Positions 59,381 through 64,000 of a stretch of DNA of 64,000 nucleotides are shown one piece after another; within the stretch, counting starts at the first letter, position 1, and the number at the start of each line of letters is the position of its first letter. Under the pieces are notes generated by a model. That model had not been told where the DNA came from, did no database searches, and saw only the letters and a program-made list of their open reading frames with translations. Origin of the DNA: Streptomyces sp. RKAG293 (GTDB lineage: Bacteria > Actinomycetota > Actinomycetes > Streptomycetales > Streptomycetaceae); the NCBI RefSeq assembly GCF_023701745.1, contig NZ_JAJOZB010000001.1, positions 1,612,001 to 1,676,000 of the forward strand. Direction: 5' to 3'. A program made the translations under genes and the position numbers.

Positions 59381-59581
59381 GTGCCTCTCCCGTTCTGCCG
59401 CTACCGCTCGACCGCGCCCGCCGCCGCTGCCGCGCGCGTCGCCGCCCGCGTCGCCGTGGCGACAGGTCCGATGTGTTCTGGCAGCATACGGGGCCCGCCG
59501 GAGGCGTCCTCCGGCGGTGTCACTCCGTGTCACTCCTGCGGGGAATACCCAACGGTGCCGCCGACCGGCAGAGTTGTCCGA

Positions 59582-60022
59582 ATGCGTCATTTAGCAGCAG
59601 TAGTGCTCATTGCGGCGGCCTCGGCCGTCACCGGGTGTACGACGGTGCCCTCGCAGCCGGCCCCCGGCCCCTCGTCGGCGCCGGTGTTGCCCGTCCTCCC
59701 GCTCCCCCAGGACCGGACGGTCGTCCGGCAGCCGGACCAGCAGTCGCTCGCGACCGTACCGGTGCAGGAACCGGACCCCGGTCCCCCGGCCTCCGCCGCG
59801 GCTCCCGCGCCCCCGCAGCCCGTGCGGCGCCATCACCGGGCACGGACTCCGGTGGCGCCCGCGGAACGTGATCCGGTGCCCGCCGCCAAGGCCGCTCCGC
59901 ACCCCCGCCCGGCGGCGTCACTGCCCGGCGGGGCGGGGGTCTGCGCGCTGGGCGAGACGTACGGCGGCTGGGCCGAGGACAGCGCCGCGGCGCGGATCTG
60001 CCACGAGTCCTACGGCCGGTGA
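59582..60022 (+). CDS. Small proline-rich lipoprotein
   Basis: 146 aa. The signal peptide ends in the lipobox AVTGC, so the protein is probably a lipoprotein of about 127 mature residues. The middle is Pro/Ala-rich and disordered (residues 20-110). The C-terminus has a short conserved-looking segment GVCALGETYGGWAEDSAAARIC with two cysteines that could form a disulfide. No domain recognised. The last 13 bp overlap the convergent gene. Confidence 0.72.
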   Translation: MRHLAAVVLIAAASAVTGCTTVPSQPAPGPSSAPVLPVLPLPQDRTVVRQPDQQSLATVPVQEPDPGPPASAAAPAPPQPVRRHHRARTPVAPAERDPVPAAKAAPHPRPAASLPGGAGVCALGETYGGWAEDSAAARICHESYGR

Positions 60023-60504
60023 CCGGAGCCGTCCAGCCTCAGCTCCATCCGTCCGATCGCGGCCCGCAGGCCGTCGCCGTAGTCGTCGTCACCGAGCGCC
60101 CCCGAGGCGCTCCTCGCCCGGACGAGGTGGTTGCGCGCCAGCTCCCGCTCGCCGACCTTCAGGTAGTCGGCGGCGAGATTCAGGTGCAGTGACGGATAGA
60201 AGCCCCGCACGGCGAGCGACTCGTGGTGCCGGCCGGTGCGTTCGTCGGAGAGACCGTCGGCCGCCCGCAGGGCTCTGAGGTCCCACTCCAGTTCGTCCTC
60301 GGGATCGTCCTGGGTGTCGGCCATGAAGTGCGCGAGCGTGCAGCGGTGGAGGGGATCGCCGTCCTCGCCGATCTCCTCCCACAGACGACCGAACCGGGTC
60401 CTGGCCTCTTCACGGTCGCCGCCGTGCAGCAGCATCATGACCTGGCCGATCCGCGTCATGACCGCGTCCTGGCCGACACCCCAACCCTGTTCCTGATCCG
60501 TCAC
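60010..60504 (-). CDS. Tetratricopeptide-like helical protein of unknown function
   Basis: 164 aa, wholly helical: REEARTRFGRLWEEIGEDGD, LHRCTLAHFMADTQDDPEDE and LNLAADYLKVGERELARNHL, in the style of TPR-containing actinobacterial proteins. No signal peptide. Function unknown. Confidence 0.82.
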   Translation of the reverse strand: MTDQEQGWGVGQDAVMTRIGQVMMLLHGGDREEARTRFGRLWEEIGEDGDPLHRCTLAHFMADTQDDPEDELEWDLRALRAADGLSDERTGRHHESLAVRGFYPSLHLNLAADYLKVGERELARNHLVRARSASGALGDDDYGDGLRAAIGRMELRLDGSGHRP

Positions 60505-60581
60505 TGCCGCCTCCTGCGCCCCGCGGGCGTCCCGTTCCCGCTGATCCTGCTGACGCTAGCCGCAGGGTCCGGAAAACCCGG

Positions 60582-61268
60582 TCAGGCGCGGACACCGAGG
60601 TCGGGCACCCGCCAGTCGATCGGGTCGTGGCCCTGGGCCTTGACCGCGTCGTCGATCTGCGTGAAGGGGCGGCTGCCGAAGAAGAGCTTCGCGGACAGCG
60701 GTGAGGGGTGCGCGCCCTGGATCACCGTGTGCCGCTCGGTGTCGATCAGCGGGAGCTTCTTCTTGGCGTAGTTCCCCCACAGCACGAACACCGCCGGGTC
60801 CGACCGGTCGGAGACGGCCTTGATCACCGCGTCGGTGACCTTCTCCCAGCCCTTGCTCTTGTGCGAGTTCGCCTCGCCCTCCCGCACCGTCAGCACCGCG
60901 TTGAGCAGCAGGACGCCCTGCTCGGCCCACGGCATCAAGTAGCCGTTGTCCGGCACCGGGTGGCCGAGCTCCTCCTTCATCTCCTTGAAGATGTTGCGCA
61001 GCGACGGCGGGGTCTTCACGCCCGGCCGCACCGAGAAGCACAGCCCGTGCCCCTGTCCCTCGCCGTGGTACGGGTCCTGGCCGAGGATCAGCACCTTCAC
61101 CCGGTCGAAAGGCGTGGCCTCCAGAGCCGCGAAGACCTCGTCCCGGGGCGGGAAGATCTTGTGCGTGGCCCGCTCGGTCTCCACGAACTCGGTGAGCTGC
61201 TGGAAGTACGGCTTCTCCAACTCCTCGCCGAGGACGTCCTGCCAGGATTCGGGCAGCATGCTGGGCAC
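60582..61268 (-). CDS. ung: Uracil-DNA glycosylase
   Basis: 228 aa, the normal family-1 length. Catalytic motif ILGQDPYHGEGQGHGLCFSV contains the conserved aspartate, and the DNA-intercalation motif is GAHPSPLSAKLFFGS. It removes uracil from DNA in base-excision repair. Two possible starts lie three codons apart (61268 and 61259). Confidence 0.97.
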   Translation of the reverse strand: MPSMLPESWQDVLGEELEKPYFQQLTEFVETERATHKIFPPRDEVFAALEATPFDRVKVLILGQDPYHGEGQGHGLCFSVRPGVKTPPSLRNIFKEMKEELGHPVPDNGYLMPWAEQGVLLLNAVLTVREGEANSHKSKGWEKVTDAVIKAVSDRSDPAVFVLWGNYAKKKLPLIDTERHTVIQGAHPSPLSAKLFFGSRPFTQIDDAVKAQGHDPIDWRVPDLGVRA

Positions 61269-61382
61269 GTCAGGAACCTCCGGTACACGATCCGTTGCTG
61301 GAACTCAGAACGTACCGGGAGCCACTGACAACGCGCTCTCCGGGTGGCCGCGCGACGCCCGCCGGCACACCGGGAAACAGCT

Positions 61383-61415
61383 GAGCCGGGCCCGGGCCGA
61401 AGCCCGGACCCGGCT
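61383..61415. terminator. Hairpin terminator of the fabG-SDR pair
   Basis: Outer arms GAGCCGGG (61383-61390) and CCCGGCTC (61408-61415) plus an inner CCGGGC/GCCCGG pair, 13 bp past the SDR stop codon. Confidence 0.7.
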
Positions 61416-61427
61416 CGCCGGACCCGC

Positions 61428-62192
61428 TCAGGCGACGCCCGCGTGCAGGAACAACCCGCCGTCGACGACGAGGGTCTGGCCGGTGATCCACCCGGCCTGG
61501 TCGGAGAGCAGGAAGGCGGCTGCGCCGCCGATGTCCTCCGGGACGCCCAGCCGCTTGAGCGGATAACCCGCGGCGGCCTCCTCCTCGCGGCCCTCGTACA
61601 GCGCCGCGGCGAACCTCGTCTTGACCACCGCCGGGGCGATGGCGTTCACCCGCACGCCCGGCGCCATCTCGGCGGCGAGCTGGATCGTCAGGTTGACCAT
61701 GGCGGCCTTGCTGATGCCGTAGGCGCCGATGAAGGGCGACGGGGCGAGACCGGCGACCGAGGCGATGTTGACGATCGCCCCGCCGTTCTCCTTCTGCCAG
61801 GCCTTCCAGGTCTGCTGCGCGAAGCCGAGCGCCGAGATCACATTGGTCTCGAAGACCTTGCGCGCGACGTTCAGGTCGAGTTCGGCGATCGGGCCGAAGA
61901 CCGGGTTGGTGCCGGCGTTGTTCGCCAGGAAGTCGACGCGTCCGAACGCCTCCATGGTGCGTTCGACGGCGACCGCCTGGTGGGCCTCGTCGTGCGCCTT
62001 GCCGGCCACCCCGATCACCCGGTCGGCGCCGAGCTTCTCGACGGCCTCCTTGAGCGCGTCCTCGTTCCGGCCGGTGATGCAGACGCGGTCGCCACGGGCC
62101 ACCAGGGCCTCGGCGATGCCGTAGCCGATACCGCGGCTGGCGCCGGTGACGAGGGCGACCTTGCCGCTGTCGGTGGGAATCTCACGTGTCAT
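61428..62192 (-). CDS. Short-chain dehydrogenase/reductase
   Basis: 254 aa classical SDR. Cofactor loop TGASRGIG (about 17-24), NNAG motif, catalytic Ser in IVNIASVAG and YxxxK in YGISK. The C-terminal Gly-rich VDGGLFLHAG is typical. It lies 23 bp downstream of a fabG-like gene and probably shares its transcript, acting in fatty acid or secondary-compound reduction. Substrate unknown. Confidence 0.92.
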   Translation of the reverse strand: MTREIPTDSGKVALVTGASRGIGYGIAEALVARGDRVCITGRNEDALKEAVEKLGADRVIGVAGKAHDEAHQAVAVERTMEAFGRVDFLANNAGTNPVFGPIAELDLNVARKVFETNVISALGFAQQTWKAWQKENGGAIVNIASVAGLAPSPFIGAYGISKAAMVNLTIQLAAEMAPGVRVNAIAPAVVKTRFAAALYEGREEEAAAGYPLKRLGVPEDIGGAAAFLLSDQAGWITGQTLVVDGGLFLHAGVA

Positions 62193-62215
62193 GGTGCTCA
62201 GATCTCCGATGCGCG

Positions 62216-62977
62216 TCAGTTGAGCGGGCCGCCGGCCACGTACAGGACCTGGCCGGAGACGAAGCCGGCCTGCTCACCGGTGAAGAAGGCGATCGCGTTG
62301 GCGATGTCGTCCGGGTTGCCGACCCGCTGGACGGGGATCTGGGTCGCGGCGGCCGCCTGGAACTCCTCGAAGCCCATGCCGATCCGGGCGGCCGTGGCGG
62401 CGGTCATGTCGGTGACGATGAAGCCGGGCGCCACGGCGTTGGCGGTGACGCCGAACTTGCCGAGCTCGAAGGCCAGCGTCTTGGTGAAGCCCTGCAGACC
62501 CGCCTTGGCGGCCGAGTAGTTGACCTGGCCGCGGTTGCCGAGCGCGGAGCTCGACGACAGGTTGACGATCCGGCCGAACTTCGCCGCCACCATGTGCTTC
62601 TGCACCGCGCGGGACATCAGGAAGGCACCCCGGAGGTGCACGTTCATGACGGTGTCCCAGTCGGTCGCGCTCATCTTGAACAGCAGGTTGTCGCGGAGCA
62701 CACCCGCGTTGTTCACGAGGATGGTCGGCGCGCCCAGTTCCTCCGCGACCCGGGCCACCGCCGCCTCGACCTGCGCCTCGTCCGATACGTCGCAGCCGAC
62801 CGCGAGCGCCCTGCCGCCGTCCGCCGTGATCTGCTCGACGGTCTCCTTGCAGGCACCCTCGTCGAGGTCGAGTACGGCGACGGCGCGGCCCTCGGCCGCC
62901 AGCCGCTTGGCGGTGGCGGCGCCGATGCCGCGCGCGGCCCCGGTCACGATCGCGACGCGCTGCTCGGTCGTGGACAT
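62216..62977 (-). CDS. 3-oxoacyl-ACP reductase-like SDR (FabG type)
   Basis: 253 aa. Cofactor loop TGAARGIG, NNAG (VNNAGVLRDN), Ser in VNLSSSSALGNRGQ and the YSAAK active site. The C-terminal VAPGFIVTDMT is typical of FabG-like beta-ketoacyl reductases. It is first in a two-gene unit with the SDR. The region upstream (62978-63116) contains AACCGCTTAGTAGGTTAG, which may be a regulatory site. Confidence 0.92.
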   Translation of the reverse strand: MSTTEQRVAIVTGAARGIGAATAKRLAAEGRAVAVLDLDEGACKETVEQITADGGRALAVGCDVSDEAQVEAAVARVAEELGAPTILVNNAGVLRDNLLFKMSATDWDTVMNVHLRGAFLMSRAVQKHMVAAKFGRIVNLSSSSALGNRGQVNYSAAKAGLQGFTKTLAFELGKFGVTANAVAPGFIVTDMTAATAARIGMGFEEFQAAAATQIPVQRVGNPDDIANAIAFFTGEQAGFVSGQVLYVAGGPLN

Positions 62978-63116
62978 GCAGTCTCCTTGCCCTCAGATAC
63001 GGCGCCGGGCGGAATCCCGCACGGACTCCGCACATGAGCAACCGCTTAGTAGGTTAGTTGTCGAAACCGTAGGAGCCCTGTGACCCGCTGTCAACGGAAC
63101 CCCTCGCGAGTGTGTT
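62978..63116 (-). promoter_or_regulatory. Promoter region of the fabG-SDR pair
   Basis: 139 bp upstream of the fabG-like gene. A relatively AT-rich segment at about 63036-63066 (with AACCGCTTAGTAGGTTAG) is the best candidate promoter/operator. The two outer halves AACC and GGTT give a loose inverted repeat. Evidence is weak. Confidence 0.35.
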
Positions 63117-63515
63117 TCAGCGCACCAGGAGACCGAGCAGCCGGTCCACCTCGGCCTCCGGGTCCGCGGTCAGCCCGGTGTGGATCGGACCGGGCTGCAC
63201 CACCGTGCTGCGCGGCGCCGTGAGCCAGCGGAAACGCCGTCCCGGGTCGTCGCCGGCCGCCTGTCCGGCCCGTTCCCCGCCCTCGCACACACCCTCGTAC
63301 CCGCGCAGCGCGGCGCGCACCCCCTCGACGTCCACCTTCTCGTCGAGACAGCGCAGCCGCGCCTCGTCCAGGTGGATCCGCGCGCCGACGAACGACTGCG
63401 CGCGGCAGTAGACCAGCACCCCCGCGTTGATCATCTCGCCGCGCTCGATCCGCGGTACGACGCGCACCAGCGCGTACTCGAACACATCCCGGCCACTGCC
63501 CCGGTACCCGGTCAC
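63117..63515 (-). CDS. DUF3037 family protein
   Basis: 132 aa. The sequence FEYALVRVVPRIERGEMINAGVLVYC is the conserved start of the DUF3037 family. Function unknown. Its ATG overlaps the stop of the HipA-like gene (ATGA), so the two are co-translated, an arrangement known in actinobacteria. Confidence 0.88.
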   Translation of the reverse strand: MTGYRGSGRDVFEYALVRVVPRIERGEMINAGVLVYCRAQSFVGARIHLDEARLRCLDEKVDVEGVRAALRGYEGVCEGGERAGQAAGDDPGRRFRWLTAPRSTVVQPGPIHTGLTADPEAEVDRLLGLLVR

Positions 63516-64000
63516 TTCGCGGCCTTCCCGTCCACCCAGGTGCGCAGCCAGTCCGGCGCGTCCTGCTTCGGCTTCTGTCCCGCCACGAGGACGATCCGCT
63601 CATGCACCGAGCCCGCGCGGGCGAGCAGCACCCGCTCGTACGCCCTGCGCACCTCGTCGGGACCGTCGAAACCGGGCTCCCCGTCCAGCCACTCGTCGGG
63701 CACCAGAGCGGTGACCTCGCGCAGCAGTTCCTCGGTGACCTTGGGCGCGAGCTCGGCCGCGGCGGCGGCCGGGTCGGGCGAGAACCGGGACAGCGCGTGG
63801 TCGGCGGCGTCGAAGGGCTTCGCCGACGCCTGTTCGGCCGTCTTCCAGTTGTGGTGCCAGATCAGCGAGGCGCCGTGGTCGATGAGCCAGAGGTCCTTGT
63901 GCCAGATCAGCAGGTTGGGGTTGCGCCAGGACCGGTCCACATTGCCGATCAGGGCGTCGAACCAGACGATGCGGCCGGCCTCGGCCGGCTCGATCTCGAA
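63512..64000 (-). CDS. HipA-family kinase-like protein (5' part outside the window)
   Basis: About 162 codons are visible, entering from the right edge with FEIEPAEAGRIVWFDALIGN. The HipA/kinase-like catalytic core is seen: IVWFDALIGNVDRSWRNPN, where D and N fit the catalytic loop, then LWLIDHGASLIWHH as the metal-binding DHG segment. The start lies beyond the window, so length and N-terminal half are unknown. Coupled to DUF3037 by an ATGA overlap. A toxin role is not shown: this actinobacterial group differs from E. coli HipA and no HipB-like antitoxin is visible here. Confidence 0.85.
   Translation of the reverse strand, partial: FEIEPAEAGRIVWFDALIGNVDRSWRNPNLLIWHKDLWLIDHGASLIWHHNWKTAEQASAKPFDAADHALSRFSPDPAAAAAELAPKVTEELLREVTALVPDEWLDGEPGFDGPDEVRRAYERVLLARAGSVHERIVLVAGQKPKQDAPDWLRTWVDGKAAK

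Overview
The window is chromosomal DNA of a high-GC actinomycete, almost certainly Streptomyces. Evidence: very GC-rich coding DNA, frequent GTG starts, 4-bp ATGA/GTGA overlaps, a complete whiE-type spore-pigment type II polyketide cluster, a Streptomyces subtilisin inhibitor, a class F sortase and many secreted glycan-active enzymes. I saw no rRNA, tRNA, CRISPR array or phage genes. About 53 protein genes are supported, the last one cut by the right edge.

Layout. 1-8.1 kb: a PucR-type HTH regulator, a sigma-70/ECF-like factor with a C-terminal zinc-finger tail, a secreted DUF4142-DUF1996 pair, and a GH64-GH16 beta-1,3-glucanase pair behind a LacI-type palindrome. 8.1-10.7 kb: a TetR regulator divergent from a peroxiredoxin-like gene with two matching operators, and a secreted beta-helix protein. 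10.8-23.1 kb: the pigment locus. Minus strand: SchA/CurD-like ORFI, cupin, KS-alpha, CLF, ACP, aromatase/cyclase, TcmI-type cyclase, then after a hairpin a full acetyl-CoA carboxylase set (fused AccD-AccA, biotin carrier, biotin carboxylase). Plus strand: a divergent FAD hydroxylase and a convergent O-methyltransferase. The carboxylase set next to whiE genes suggests a dedicated malonyl-CoA supply.

23.1-33.8 kb: a 12-bp tandem repeat, a small repeat-rich surface protein with a class F sortase, a CBS-like PLP enzyme, a double-Mop molybdate-binding protein, a DUF5990 protein, a Tat-exported phospholipase C-like enzyme whose stop codon abuts a 229-bp MITE-like element, a second GH64 enzyme with two F5/8C domains and the same operator core as the first, an ATP-dependent DNA ligase and an AlkB-like dioxygenase. 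33.9-46.6 kb: glutamate dehydrogenase, alpha/beta hydrolase, a large SpoIIE phosphatase/anti-sigma kinase sensor, an MFS exporter, a WS/DGAT-type acyltransferase, an M4 protease without the usual prodomain, and a GH3 beta-glucosidase with an F5/8C domain.

46.9-52.3 kb: a translationally coupled pair, a Pls/PosA-type membrane NRPS (A-PCP-membrane/hexapeptide) followed by an M1 zinc aminopeptidase. This matches the epsilon-poly-L-lysine synthetase/degrading-enzyme arrangement, and my hand-read adenylation code (D-A-E-S-I-G-T-V-V-K) looks lysine-like. It is the most interesting candidate system in the window. 52.7-64 kb: protease inhibitor, VOC protein under a double operator, polysaccharide deacetylase lipoprotein, DMT transporter, histidine phosphatase, apolipoprotein N-acyltransferase, Gfo/Idh oxidoreductase, two small hypothetical proteins, uracil-DNA glycosylase, a FabG-SDR pair, and a DUF3037-HipA-like kinase pair running off the edge.
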